64,000 nt of DNA from Flavobacteriaceae bacterium GSB9. GTDB taxonomy: Bacteria; Bacteroidota; Bacteroidia; Flavobacteriales; Flavobacteriaceae. The notes beneath the pieces are model-generated. The model did not search any database, was not told the origin of the DNA, and was given only the letters and a program-made list of their open reading frames with translations. The stretch is from positions 1,922,001 to 1,986,000 of the forward strand of contig CP062007.1 of NCBI GenBank assembly GCA_022749295.1, in the 5' to 3' direction. Positions 36,693 to 45,636 of the stretch are shown here, in pieces. Each line of letters begins with the position of its first letter. The stretch's first letter is position 1. Made by a program: the position numbers and the translations under genes.

Positions 36693-37691
36693 TTAATTGT
36701 TCAGCATCTTCCAAAGCTTATCCTTTAATTCGGTAATCCCTTTTTGAGCCACCGATGAAATAAAGAGATACGGAATAGGCAATTGTTTATCCAATTCTTT
36801 TTTCATTTCAGCTTTTAGCTCGTCATCCAGCATGTCACTTTTTGAAATGGCAATTATGCGTTCTTTATCGAGCATCTCTGGGTTGTAACGGCGCAATTCG
36901 TCCAACAGGATATCATATTGCTTTTTTATATTGTTTGCATCAGCAGGAATTAAAAACAATAATATGGAGTTACGCTCAATATGCCGCAAAAAGTAATGCC
37001 CCAGTCCTTTGCCTTCAGCAGCACCTTCAATAATTCCCGGTATATCGGCCATAATAAACGTTTGGAAATCGCGGTATTCAACAATTCCTAAATTGGGTTT
37101 TAAAGTTGTGAATTCATAATCGGCGATTTTTGGCTTTGCTGAAGTCATCACAGAAAGCAAGGTGGATTTCCCTGCGTTTGGAAAGCCTACCAAGCCTACA
37201 TCGGCAAGCACTTTCAGCTCCATGGTAACGTACTTCTCTTCCATGGGCAAACCAGGCTGTGCATAACGCGGTGTTTGGTTGGTTGACGACTTAAAATGCC
37301 AGTTGCCAAGTCCGCCTTTTCCGCCTTCGGCCAAGATTTTTTCTTCACCATCGTCGGTAATTTCAAAAAGAACCTTGTTGGTTTCGGTATCGCGCACTAC
37401 CGTTCCTAAAGGCACATCGATATACACATCATCACCATCGGCACCAAAACTGCGGTTACTACTGCCATGTTCGCCATGTCCAGCACGAATGTGCTTTTTA
37501 AATTTTAAATGAAAGAGTGTCCAAAGGTTTTCTTTGCCCCTTACAATAACGTGACCACCACGCCCGCCATCACCTCCATCAGGTCCTCCCTTAGCAATAT
37601 ATTTTTCGCGATGCAGGTGGGCAGAACCTTTACCTCCGTTACCGGAAGACACATACATTTTTACGTAATCGACAAAATTTCCTTCAGTCAT
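36693..37691 (-). CDS. obgE: Obg family GTPase (ribosome assembly/stress)
   Basis: The 332-aa protein has the Gly-rich Obg fold ([21 protein letters not shown]) and the G domain with G1 GFPNAGKST (about 166-174), G3 [16 protein letters not shown] and G4 SKSD. The variable C-terminal OCT domain is absent, as is usual in Bacteroidota. Obg binds the 50S subunit and couples assembly to growth. It lies downstream of hpt-adk on the same strand with an 80-nt gap. Confidence 0.95.
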   Translation of the reverse strand: MTEGNFVDYVKMYVSSGNGGKGSAHLHREKYIAKGGPDGGDGGRGGHVIVRGKENLWTLFHLKFKKHIRAGHGEHGSSNRSFGADGDDVYIDVPLGTVVRDTETNKVLFEITDDGEEKILAEGGKGGLGNWHFKSSTNQTPRYAQPGLPMEEKYVTMELKVLADVGLVGFPNAGKSTLLSVMTSAKPKIADYEFTTLKPNLGIVEYRDFQTFIMADIPGIIEGAAEGKGLGHYFLRHIERNSILLFLIPADANNIKKQYDILLDELRRYNPEMLDKERIIAISKSDMLDDELKAEMKKELDKQLPIPYLFISSVAQKGITELKDKLWKMLNN

Positions 37692-37771
37692 TTTCTATGT
37701 TTATTTGTTTTTTGTGTAGTTGTTCAGTTGTATTGATAAACTTTAAACAACTAAACGAATAAACGCCTCAA

Positions 37772-38881
37772 CTATAACTTATCGATTACCTTGCTCAAAC
37801 GCTCGGTAATCTCTTCAATACTGCCCACGCCATCAACACCGTGGTATTTATCTTGGGCAGAATAGTAGTCTTTTAAAATAGCGGTTTTGTTGTAATACTC
37901 TTTAATGCGGTTTCTAATGATGGACTCATCGGCATCATCGGCTCGCCCACTAGTTTTTCCTCTTCCAATAAGGCGTTTTACCAAAATTTCATCTTCGACC
38001 TCAAGTGCAATCATAGCATTTATTTGCGAATCTTTGCTGTCCATCAATTTATCCAAAGCTTCGGCTTGCGCATTGGTTCTTGGGAAACCGTCAAAAATAA
38101 AGCCGTTTGCATCGGCATTTTTTTCTACCTCAGCATTCAACATATCAATAGTTACTTGGTCTGGAACCAGTTCGCCTTTATCTATGTACGATTTTGCCAA
38201 CATGCCTAAAGCGGTTTCGTTTTTAATGTTAAACCTAAAAACATCGCCCGTTGAAATGTGTACTAAATTGTACTTTTCTTTTAAAAATTCTGCTTGCGTT
38301 CCCTTTCCTGCTCCCGGAGGACCAAATAATACTAAGTTTGTCATATGTTGTGTTTGTTTAATTTGATATACTTCTGTTAGATTGCGCCCAAGGCCATCGT
38401 AGTCTAATCCATAGCCCACAATAAACTTATCTGGGATATCAATACCAACATAGTGTAGTTTAAAGTCTTTTTTGTAAGCTTCTGGTTTGTAAAACAAGGT
38501 GGCTATTTTTAGAGATTTCACCTTTTCGTTTTTAAAGATGCGGTGCACCTCAGCCAAAGTCTTTCCAGAATCTATAATATCTTCTAAAATAATGACGGTT
38601 CGGCCTGTTAAATCTTGAGTCAGTCCAATTAATCGCTGGATGTCTTCGGAAGATTTTAAGCCTTCGTAAGATGCGAGTTTTATAAAAGTTACTTCGCAAG
38701 TTTTTGGGTATTTTTTCACAAAATCGCTCGTTAGCATGAACGAACCATTAAGTATACCCACAAAAACCGGAATGTCGTCACCAACGTCTTCCGCAATTTC
38801 ATCGGCCATTCGCTGCAAAGCCTCGTCAATTTGACGGGCAGAAATAAATGGCTTAAAATATTTATCGTGTAGCTTAATCAC
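37772..38881 (-). CDS. hpt-adk: Fused hypoxanthine phosphoribosyltransferase-adenylate kinase
   Basis: The GTG at 38881 gives MIKLHDKYFKPFISARQID, the normal HPRT start; a TTG at 38905 also fits the frame but lies in the -7 element. The product is 369 aa. Residues 1-~175 are HPRT, with the PRPP loop EDIIDSGKT (100-108). Residues 180-369 are adenylate kinase, with P-loop GPPGAGKGTQ (from 187), the LID GRGKTSGRADD and DGFPRT. Met180 aligns with the normal Adk start, so an internal ATG at 38344 could also give a free 190-aa Adk. The protein joins purine salvage to AMP/ADP balance and faces the divergent purKE genes. Confidence 0.92.
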   Translation of the reverse strand: MIKLHDKYFKPFISARQIDEALQRMADEIAEDVGDDIPVFVGILNGSFMLTSDFVKKYPKTCEVTFIKLASYEGLKSSEDIQRLIGLTQDLTGRTVIILEDIIDSGKTLAEVHRIFKNEKVKSLKIATLFYKPEAYKKDFKLHYVGIDIPDKFIVGYGLDYDGLGRNLTEVYQIKQTQHMTNLVLFGPPGAGKGTQAEFLKEKYNLVHISTGDVFRFNIKNETALGMLAKSYIDKGELVPDQVTIDMLNAEVEKNADANGFIFDGFPRTNAQAEALDKLMDSKDSQINAMIALEVEDEILVKRLIGRGKTSGRADDADESIIRNRIKEYYNKTAILKDYYSAQDKYHGVDGVGSIEEITERLSKVIDKL

Positions 38882-38902
38882 GGTTATTATTTTTGAAAGT
38901 GG

Positions 38903-38910
38903 CAAAGATA
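38903..38910 (-). promoter_or_regulatory. -7 element of hpt-adk
   Basis: The minus strand reads TATCTTTG, a perfect TAnnTTTG, ending 21 nt before the GTG start at 38881. The upstream TTG candidate (38905) would lie inside it, which argues for the GTG start. No good -33 match is seen. Confidence 0.5.
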
Positions 38911-39019
38911 ATCAATAGATTAACCAATAACCATTTTTTGATTTGTGTTTTAGGAACTAATTTAAGATTTAAGTGTATTTTTGCGTAACAATTTAAAGAA
39001 TTTAGTTAAAATATTTTCA

Positions 39020-40180
39020 ATGAATTACTTTTCTTCAGATTTTAAACTCGGTATTTTAGGCGGCGGCCAACTAGGAAAAATGCTATTATACAATACGAGA
39101 AAGTTTGATATCCACACCTGTATTTTAGAAGCGAGCGAAGATGCGCCCTGTAAAATTGCTTGCGATGAGTTCCATTTAGGTGATTTATTGGATTATAATG
39201 CGGTTTATAATTTTGGGAAACAGGTTGATGTATTAACCATTGAAATAGAAAACGTAAACGTAGATGCCCTAGAAGCCCTTGAAAAAGAAGGTGTAAAGGT
39301 TTATCCAGCATCAAAAACATTGCGAACCATTCAAAACAAAGCCAAACAAAAGCTTTTTTATGTAGACAACAACTTACCAACAGCGCCATTTTCACGCTTT
39401 GCTTACCTATCGGAAATTGAAGATGCCATTGAAAACGGAGGGCTTAACTTCCCGTTTGTTTGGAAAGCGGCACAGTTTGGCTACGACGGCAATGGTGTTA
39501 AGGTAGTACGAAAACTATCAGATTTAGAAGGCTTACCTAAAGGCGAATGCATTGCTGAAAACTTAGTGCCTTTTAAAAACGAATTGGCTGTAATCGTGGC
39601 TCGAAACCCATCAGGAGAAACTAAAACGTATCCAGTTGTTGAAATGGAGTTTCACCCTGAAGCCAACCAAGTGGAGTACGTGATTTGCCCGGCACGGATA
39701 GATGAAGCCGTGGCAAAAAAAGCACAAGAAGTGGCTTTAAATGTTTCTAAGTCCTTTAACCACGTAGGCCTTTTGGCCGTTGAAATGTTTCAAACGCAAG
39801 ACGATAAAATTTTAATAAACGAAGTGGCTCCCCGTCCACACAATTCGGGCCACCAAACCATTGAAGCGAGTTATACCTCGCAGTTCGAGCAACATATCCG
39901 AGCCATTCTAGATTTACCATTAGGAAGAACCGATAGTAAAGTGGGCGGTGTTATGGTAAATTTAGTAGGTGCTGAGGGCCACACCGGAAACGTGGTTTAC
40001 CAAAATATTGAAAGCATTATGGGTATGGATGGTGTTACCCCACATATTTATGGTAAAAAACAAACCCGTCCGTTTAGAAAAATGGGACACGTTACCATTG
40101 TGAATGAAAATTTAGGTGAAGCACGAAAAGTTGCAGAAGACGTAAAAAAAACCATAAAAGTTATAAGTAAAAAGATATGA
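39020..40180 (+). CDS. purK: N5-carboxyaminoimidazole ribonucleotide synthase
   Basis: ATG at 39020 gives MNYFSSDFKLGILGGGQLGKML, matching PurK; the upstream start has an unconserved extension. The 386-aa ATP-grasp enzyme shows the pre-ATP-grasp fold, FPFVWKAAQFGYDGNG for ATP binding and LINEVAPRPHNSGH for metal and substrate. It makes N5-CAIR from AIR, ATP and bicarbonate in de novo purine synthesis. TATTTTTG at 38976-38983 is its likely -7 element. It overlaps purE by 4 nt (ATGA). Confidence 0.96.
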   Translation: MNYFSSDFKLGILGGGQLGKMLLYNTRKFDIHTCILEASEDAPCKIACDEFHLGDLLDYNAVYNFGKQVDVLTIEIENVNVDALEALEKEGVKVYPASKTLRTIQNKAKQKLFYVDNNLPTAPFSRFAYLSEIEDAIENGGLNFPFVWKAAQFGYDGNGVKVVRKLSDLEGLPKGECIAENLVPFKNELAVIVARNPSGETKTYPVVEMEFHPEANQVEYVICPARIDEAVAKKAQEVALNVSKSFNHVGLLAVEMFQTQDDKILINEVAPRPHNSGHQTIEASYTSQFEQHIRAILDLPLGRTDSKVGGVMVNLVGAEGHTGNVVYQNIESIMGMDGVTPHIYGKKQTRPFRKMGHVTIVNENLGEARKVAEDVKKTIKVISKKI

Positions 40181-40656
40181 GCAAGGTAGGAGTAATTATG
40201 GGAAGCAAAAGCGACCTTCCTGTAATGCAAGATGCAATAGACATCTTAAAAGGATTTGATATTGAGGTTGAAGTTGACATTGTTTCAGCGCACCGTACAC
40301 CAGAAAAACTATTTGAATATGGAAAAAATGCACACACCAAAGGGTTTTCTGTAATTATTGCAGGAGCAGGTGGTGCGGCCCATTTACCGGGCATGATTGC
40401 CTCATTATCACCGCTACCCGTAATTGGCGTTCCGGTAAAAAGCAGCAACTCCATTGATGGATGGGATTCTGTACTTTCCATCTTACAAATGCCAGGCGGT
40501 GTTCCCGTGGCAACAGTAGCTCTAAATGGCGCAAAAAATGCAGGGATATTGGCAGCACAAATTATTGGCTCGAGCGACAAATGCGTACTAGATAAAGTTG
40601 TCGCTTACAAAGAAGGCCTTAAAATCAAGGTTCACGAGTCGGCAAAAGACCTATAA
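40177..40656 (+). CDS. purE: N5-carboxyaminoimidazole ribonucleotide mutase (class I PurE)
   Basis: The 159-aa protein begins MSKVGVIMGSKSDLPVMQDA and has the PurE active-site segments SAHRTPEKLFEY, GAGGAAHLPGM and GVPVKS. It converts N5-CAIR to CAIR, the step after PurK. The start codon overlaps the purK stop (ATGA), so the two are made together. Confidence 0.97.
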   Translation: MSKVGVIMGSKSDLPVMQDAIDILKGFDIEVEVDIVSAHRTPEKLFEYGKNAHTKGFSVIIAGAGGAAHLPGMIASLSPLPVIGVPVKSSNSIDGWDSVLSILQMPGGVPVATVALNGAKNAGILAAQIIGSSDKCVLDKVVAYKEGLKIKVHESAKDL

Positions 40657-40661
40657 AAAAA

Positions 40662-40682
40662 GCCCCGAATATGTTTCGGGGC
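40662..40682 (+). terminator. GC-rich hairpin after purKE
   Basis: GCCCCGAA (40662-40669) pairs with TTCGGGGC (40675-40682) 5 nt after the purE stop. An A-run precedes it but no T-run follows on the plus strand, so it would end transcription better in the opposite direction. It may act as a stabilising 3' end. Confidence 0.5.
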
Positions 40683-40752
40683 CTTCAGCTATTAACAAAT
40701 AATTCTCATGAGTTAGTCACTCTTCCTTATTGTCGCGGCAAAAATATAAAAA

Positions 40753-40776
40753 TTTTACTATGCATACATAGTAAAA
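40753..40776. promoter_or_regulatory. Perfect dyad upstream of the M3 peptidase (candidate operator)
   Basis: TTTTACTATG and CATAGTAAAA form a perfect 10-bp inverted repeat around CATA, 27 nt before the ATG of the M3 peptidase gene. No T-run follows, and the arms are AT-rich. It looks more like a dimeric repressor site than a terminator. The cognate regulator is unknown. Confidence 0.45.
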
Positions 40777-40803
40777 ATAATTTTTAACACATTCTTTGAT
40801 AAA

Positions 40804-42858
40804 ATGATAAAGAAATCGCTAATTACCCCATTTAATACTAAATATAACACCGCTCCATTTTCAAAAATTGAAAATTCTGACTTTCTCCCAACTATAAAAG
40901 AAGCTATAGAAATGGCTAAAAGTGAAATAGATAGCATTGTCTACAATACCGAGCCGCCGACTTTTGAAAACACAATAGAGGCACTAGACTTCACTGGCGA
41001 ACAATTAGACCGTATTTCGAGTATCTTTTTCAATTTGAATTCCGCCGAAACCAATGACGAGATTCAAAAAATAGCGCAAGAGGTTTCGCCTTTGTTATCT
41101 GAATTCAGTAACGACATTACCTTAAATCAAGAGTTATTTCAACGCGTAAAGGCTGTGTACGAGCAAAAAGATACGCTAAAACTCACTACGGAACAAGAAA
41201 CGCTTCTCGACAAAAAATACAAAAGCTTCTCTAGAAATGGCGCCAATTTATCCGAGGACAAAAAGCTAAAACTTAGAGATATTGACAAAAAGCTTAGCAC
41301 CCTAAAACTTAAATTTGGTGAAAACGTGTTGGCCGAAACCAATGCATTTGAAATGCTTATTACCAATAAAAATGACCTTTCTGGATTACCAGAAGGTGCC
41401 ATTGAAGCGGCAAAACAACTTGCCGAAAGCAAAGAAAAAGAAGGTTGGCTATTTACCCTGCACTACCCGAGCTATATTCCGTTTATGACCTATGCCGATA
41501 ATCGTGAATTACGAAAAAAATTAGCATTAGCTTTTGGGGCTAAATCGTTTAAAGGCGATGATTTGGACAACCAAAATATCGTGTTAGAAATTGTAAAATT
41601 AAGACACAAACGTGCCAAGCTTTTAGGCTACAAAACACATGCGCATTTTGTTTTGGAAGAACGAATGGCGCAAACTCCAGAAAAAGTACAATCGTTTTTA
41701 AACGAGCTTTTAGAAAAAGCAAAGCCTGCCGCCAAACGCGAATTTGAAGCATTAAGTGGTTTTGCTAAAGAGACCGACGGTATTGATCAACTCCAAAAAT
41801 GGGATGGTGCCTATTACTCTGAAAAACTAAAACAGAAATTATTTGATTTAGATGACGAAAAACTAAAACCCTATTTTAAATTAGAAAACGTTATTAACGG
41901 TGCTTTTACCGTGGCAAGCAAACTTTTCGGTTTACAATTTGAAGAAATTAATGATATCGATAAATATCACGATGAAGTGTTGACCTATAAGGTTACCAAT
42001 TTAAAAGGAAATTTTATAGCTGTTTTCTATGCTGATTTCTTTCCAAGATCTGGAAAACGAAACGGTGCTTGGATGACCGTTTACAAACCACAGTATGTTA
42101 AAAAAGGCGAAAACAGCCGCCCACATATTTCAATTGTTTGCAACTTTACTAAGCCAACAAAAAGTAAGCCATCACTGCTTACATTCAATGAAGTCACGAC
42201 CTTATTCCATGAATTTGGGCACGCCCTGCATGGTATGTTGGCCAATACTACCTACCCAAGTTTATCGGGCACAAGTGTGTATTGGGATTTTGTAGAACTG
42301 CCCAGTCAGGTGATGGAAAACTGGTGTTATGAAAAAGAAGCTTTAGAATTGTTCGCTACGCATTATGAAACTGGTGAGGTTATCCCAATGGAGTTAATCG
42401 AAAAAATAAAAGCGTCTGCAACCTTCAACGAAGGCATGCAAACACTCCGCCAGTTGAGTTTTGGGTTACTTGATATGAGCTGGCATGCCATCGAATCGCC
42501 AGAAAAAATCGACAATGTAAAAGCCCACGAAACTGAAGCCTTTAAAGGCACACAACTTTATCCAGATGTTGAAAGCAATTGTATGAGCACATCGTTTGCC
42601 CATATTTTTCAAGGCGGTTACTCTTCTGGCTACTATAGCTATAAATGGGCCGAAGTTTTGGATGCCGATGCCTTTGAATATTTTAAGGAGGAAGGTATTT
42701 TTAGCAAAACCGTTGCTCAAAAATTTAAAGACAATGTGCTATCGCAAGGGGGCACCGATAACCCCATGGAACTATACAAACGTTTCCGCGGAAAGGAACC
42801 GCAACCTGATGCGTTATTAAGACGTGCTGGGTTGATTGAAAAACGTACACTTTCATAA
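40804..42858 (+). CDS. M3-family zinc oligopeptidase (Dcp/OpdA-like)
   Basis: The 684-aa protein is full length for cytosolic M3 peptidases, with no signal peptide (MIKKSLITPFNTKYNTAPFSKI). The zinc site is HEFGHALHG, first His about residue 469, with the second-shell Glu region in SQVMENWCYE. The long N-terminal helical part forms the channel that limits substrates to short peptides. It degrades leftover oligopeptides, including cleaved signal peptides. It is preceded by a dyad operator candidate and overlaps the convergent reductase gene by 6 nt. Confidence 0.93.
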   Translation: MIKKSLITPFNTKYNTAPFSKIENSDFLPTIKEAIEMAKSEIDSIVYNTEPPTFENTIEALDFTGEQLDRISSIFFNLNSAETNDEIQKIAQEVSPLLSEFSNDITLNQELFQRVKAVYEQKDTLKLTTEQETLLDKKYKSFSRNGANLSEDKKLKLRDIDKKLSTLKLKFGENVLAETNAFEMLITNKNDLSGLPEGAIEAAKQLAESKEKEGWLFTLHYPSYIPFMTYADNRELRKKLALAFGAKSFKGDDLDNQNIVLEIVKLRHKRAKLLGYKTHAHFVLEERMAQTPEKVQSFLNELLEKAKPAAKREFEALSGFAKETDGIDQLQKWDGAYYSEKLKQKLFDLDDEKLKPYFKLENVINGAFTVASKLFGLQFEEINDIDKYHDEVLTYKVTNLKGNFIAVFYADFFPRSGKRNGAWMTVYKPQYVKKGENSRPHISIVCNFTKPTKSKPSLLTFNEVTTLFHEFGHALHGMLANTTYPSLSGTSVYWDFVELPSQVMENWCYEKEALELFATHYETGEVIPMELIEKIKASATFNEGMQTLRQLSFGLLDMSWHAIESPEKIDNVKAHETEAFKGTQLYPDVESNCMSTSFAHIFQGGYSSGYYSYKWAEVLDADAFEYFKEEGIFSKTVAQKFKDNVLSQGGTDNPMELYKRFRGKEPQPDALLRRAGLIEKRTLS

Positions 42859-43785
42859 ATTCTTCATAAAAGCGTACATCTTTTCCCTTGTTTTTTGATC
42901 GGGCATTCTTCCATACCCTGCCATCAAATTATCTATCATGTGATGCGGCTTGGACGTGCCCGGAATTACACAGTTAACCAATTGGTTGGATAATATAAAT
43001 TTTAAAAAGAATTGCCCCCAGCTCTTTATATCAAATTCTTCAGCCCATTTCGGCACACTTATACCTTTCACCACACTAAAGAGTTCACCACTTTCATAGG
43101 GGCGATTAATTAAAACTGCCGTATTGTGTTTCCTGATAGTTTTAAACAATGAAACTTCTGCGTGTCTTGACAAAATGGAATAATTAAACTGAACAAAATC
43201 TGGGTTTTCCGTTTTAATAATATGCTCAAGACGAGCATGTGAACTATCTGTATAATGCGTAATACCCCAGTATTTAATTTTACCCTGTTCTTTCCACTCC
43301 TTAAGTGTTTTAACATGTACCTCCCAATCTAGAAGATTATGAATTTGCATTAAATCCATTTGCTTTCTTTTCATTAATTCAAACGACTTATTCATTTGAC
43401 GCATTCCAGCTTCTTTTCCTGTAATCCAAACTTTTGTGGCATAAAATAAATCGTCTGCAAAATTTTGGTTTTGTGTTAGTATGCCAACCACACTTTCAGA
43501 ACGCCCATACATTGGCGATGAATCAACAACACACCCTCCTAGTTTATTCATCTCAAACAACACTTGACTTAAAGTATTCTTTACGCCTTCCGAAAGGCTA
43601 ACATCGAAAGTTTGCCAAGTTCCGAGTCCAACAACAGGCAATAACTGATTTGATGAAGGTATTTTTCTTTTTAAAATTTCACTTTTATAATTTAACGCAG
43701 TCAGTATCGGATGCATTATAGCAGCCATGCCGGCAAGCCCAGAAAGTTTTAGAACATCGCGTCTTTTATAATATCCAGTGGCCAT
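42853..43785 (-). CDS. Aldo/keto reductase with Tat-like N terminus
   Basis: The 310-aa protein begins with KRRDVLKLSGLAGMAAIMHP, a twin-arginine-type signal, then the AKR barrel (LLPVVGLGTWQTFD, Asp/Tyr site at DSSPMYGRSE, Lys in FYATKVWI, His in LMQIHNLLDWE). These give the Asp-Tyr-Lys-His tetrad, though the NADPH-binding C terminus is short (CVIPGTSKPHHMIDN). If exported, it is a periplasmic oxidoreductase with unknown substrate. It converges on the M3 gene with a 6-nt overlap. Confidence 0.85.
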   Translation of the reverse strand: MATGYYKRRDVLKLSGLAGMAAIMHPILTALNYKSEILKRKIPSSNQLLPVVGLGTWQTFDVSLSEGVKNTLSQVLFEMNKLGGCVVDSSPMYGRSESVVGILTQNQNFADDLFYATKVWITGKEAGMRQMNKSFELMKRKQMDLMQIHNLLDWEVHVKTLKEWKEQGKIKYWGITHYTDSSHARLEHIIKTENPDFVQFNYSILSRHAEVSLFKTIRKHNTAVLINRPYESGELFSVVKGISVPKWAEEFDIKSWGQFFLKFILSNQLVNCVIPGTSKPHHMIDNLMAGYGRMPDQKTREKMYAFMKNL

Positions 43786-43890
43786 ACATTAAATTTAGTA
43801 AAATTTCTTGGAAATGCTTTCAACTTTATGGAACTATAAAATATATCCATTTTTTTATCCTATTTTTGATAAAAGAAAAATTGTACAAAA

Positions 43891-44445
43891 ATGCCCAACC
43901 ACAAGATAGACCCGAATAAGTGGATAGATTTATATTCCGATTACTTATTCAACTATACCATTGCACGAGTGAGCGATAGGGTTATTGCTGAAGATTTGGT
44001 ACAAGACACCTTTTTGGCAGGGCTAAAGTCTATGAAAAACTTTAAAGGAGAAGCTAGCGAGCGTACCTGGCTCATCTCTATTCTAAAGCGTAAAATAATT
44101 GATTATTACAGAAAAATCAATTCAAAAAAGGGCAAAGCAGAAATCAGGGTTAATTATAGCACAGGAGAAGAAAATGAAGGCGATTGGCTAGAAGAACGCG
44201 TTGGAGACCCTTTTGATAAAACGGCTCAGGACACCCTTGAAAACGAAGAACTGGGTGAAGCCATTTACAACTGCCTAGAAAAACTGCCCCAAAAACAAGC
44301 CGAAGTGTTCAAAATGAAAACCATACTCGGCCATGAAACTGAAGCCATTTGTAATGAACTAAATATTACACCGTCTAACCTTTGGGTAATCATCCATCGT
44401 GCTCGTACCGCTTTGGCCGAATGCCTAAAAGAAAATTGGTTTTAA
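43891..44445 (+). CDS. ECF-type RNA polymerase sigma factor
   Basis: The 184-aa protein has region 2 (RVSDRVIAEDLVQDTFLAGLKSM, then ERTWLISILKRKIIDYYRK) and region 4 (LPQKQAEVFKMKTILGHETEAICNELNITPSNLWVIIHRAR). It lacks the SusC/FecR-type pairing. The gene 3 nt downstream encodes a small Cys/His-rich protein that probably holds it inactive. TATTTTTG at 43861-43868 is a possible -7 element. Such pairs respond to envelope or redox stress. Confidence 0.92.
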   Translation: MPNHKIDPNKWIDLYSDYLFNYTIARVSDRVIAEDLVQDTFLAGLKSMKNFKGEASERTWLISILKRKIIDYYRKINSKKGKAEIRVNYSTGEENEGDWLEERVGDPFDKTAQDTLENEELGEAIYNCLEKLPQKQAEVFKMKTILGHETEAICNELNITPSNLWVIIHRARTALAECLKENWF

Positions 44446-44448
44446 AAT

Positions 44449-44712
44449 ATGTGTGCAAAATTTAAGGTGCTAATGCCTTGCGACAAAGCGAATCATGTGT
44501 GCGACAAAACACAGTACCGAGACGCCAGCCTTAGGGAAAAACTATTACTCAATATCCATTTAGTTTATTGTAAGGCCTGCCGTGGTTACTCAAAAAACAA
44601 CAGAAAACTCACCAAAGCGGTAAAAGTTTCTAAAGTAGATTGTTTGGACAAAAACTGTAAGGAACACATGAAAAAAGAGCTTGATAAAGCCATTAAAGAA
44701 CAATCTGCCTAA
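44449..44712 (+). CDS. Small Cys-rich probable anti-sigma factor
   Basis: The 87-aa cytosolic protein has H-x3-C-x2-C (HLVYCKACRGY, about residues 36-46) plus further Cys at VLMPCDKANHVC and VDCLDKNC. It resembles the zinc-binding anti-sigma domain of ZAS type. There is no transmembrane helix. It starts 3 nt after the sigma gene, so the pair is co-translated. A redox- or metal-sensing switch is likely but unproven. Confidence 0.72.
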   Translation: MCAKFKVLMPCDKANHVCDKTQYRDASLREKLLLNIHLVYCKACRGYSKNNRKLTKAVKVSKVDCLDKNCKEHMKKELDKAIKEQSA

Positions 44713-45542
44713 CCCAATAGACACAAAAGCACCAACCAAAAAATAGGCAGTCCTTCTACCCAAAACGCACTATAATAAGGTTTCTGCTCTATTTTAGAAG
44801 AAATCACAAAAATACCGGTTACAACAGAGACCAACAACAAAGCAATAACATATAAACTTGAAGTTTCATCCTTAAAAAACTCTATAAAGAACATTATGGT
44901 TAACAATGCTACGCCTAGCAGTTTGGTTTGTTTTATCCCAATTTTCTGAGGCATCGTAGATAATTTCAAACTATCATATTTTAAATCCCTTATTTCAAAA
45001 GGCAACATTAAAACCAACACAAAAGCAAAACGCTGTATGGCCGTAATTGCAACATTAAAGTTCAAAGCATGGTAATTATTTATTAACGGGAGAAAAACCG
45101 TAACACCACACCATACTAAAGCAATCAGATAAATTTTTATTCCACTTATATTCCTTAGGTTATTCTGGCTGTCCACATAAAAATGTTTTGGTAAAAACGG
45201 AACGGCGTAAAAGAAAGTGACAGCTCCAAAAATTGCAATGTAAATGAGCGTCGTTTTGCTGAGTTGCCAACCATAATAACACATCAGCAAAAAGGAAAAA
45301 AAGGAAAAAACCTGAATAGCCTTAAGCCAATTAGCCAAACTCCTGTGATGAAATCTGGCAACACCAAAATACTTCACGAAATTATATCCTGTAATAGATG
45401 CATAAAAAATGAAATACAGCACATTTTCATCATAAGGAATTCTGAATTCAATAAGTGTTACCCACGACAATGCATACACAGCCAAAGCCACATGAATACT
45501 GGCATGGATATAAAAGTTGAACGCGTGTTTAAGTACCTTCAT
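44709..45542 (-). CDS. UbiA-prenyltransferase-like membrane protein
   Basis: The 277-aa protein has eight or nine hydrophobic segments. The second UbiA Asp motif appears as EIRDLKYDSLKLSTMPQKIG (about 181-200), followed by helices typical of the family. The first Asp-rich motif is absent (GYNFVKYFGVARFHHRS in its place), so catalysis by the normal mechanism is doubtful. Role unknown. It shares 4 nt with the convergent anti-sigma gene, and TATTTTTG lies 5 nt upstream of its ATG. Confidence 0.65.
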   Translation of the reverse strand: MKVLKHAFNFYIHASIHVALAVYALSWVTLIEFRIPYDENVLYFIFYASITGYNFVKYFGVARFHHRSLANWLKAIQVFSFFSFLLMCYYGWQLSKTTLIYIAIFGAVTFFYAVPFLPKHFYVDSQNNLRNISGIKIYLIALVWCGVTVFLPLINNYHALNFNVAITAIQRFAFVLVLMLPFEIRDLKYDSLKLSTMPQKIGIKQTKLLGVALLTIMFFIEFFKDETSSLYVIALLLVSVVTGIFVISSKIEQKPYYSAFWVEGLPIFWLVLLCLLG

Positions 45543-45628
45543 CGAACAAAAATAAACAAACTGTTAATAAGGCATCGGCATGGTTGAAAACTTTCCATTA
45601 TATGCAATAAAACCGCTTAAATAATACG

Positions 45629-45636
45629 TATTTTTG
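45629..45636 (+). promoter_or_regulatory. -7 element of gcvP
   Basis: TATTTTTG matches TAnnTTTG exactly, 27 nt before the gcvP ATG. No -33 TTTG is found at the usual spacing. No glycine riboswitch-like fold is seen in this short leader. Confidence 0.45.

Noticed and set aside
37772-38881. Assembly error or frameshift joining separate hpt and adk genes
   Set aside because: The frame is continuous, both domains are complete and the linker is short and in frame, so a real fusion is more likely.
38882-38905. TTG at 38905 as start of hpt-adk
   Set aside because: It lies inside the TATCTTTG -7 element and adds eight residues not found in HPRTs; GTG at 38881 fits the family start.
40662-40682. Hairpin after purE as a strong forward terminator
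   Set aside because: No T-run follows on the plus strand; it is listed only as a weak or reverse-direction element.
44449-44712. Small Cys-rich protein as a transposon or toxin fragment
   Set aside because: The tight spacing after an ECF sigma gene and the H-x3-C-x2-C pattern fit an anti-sigma factor better.
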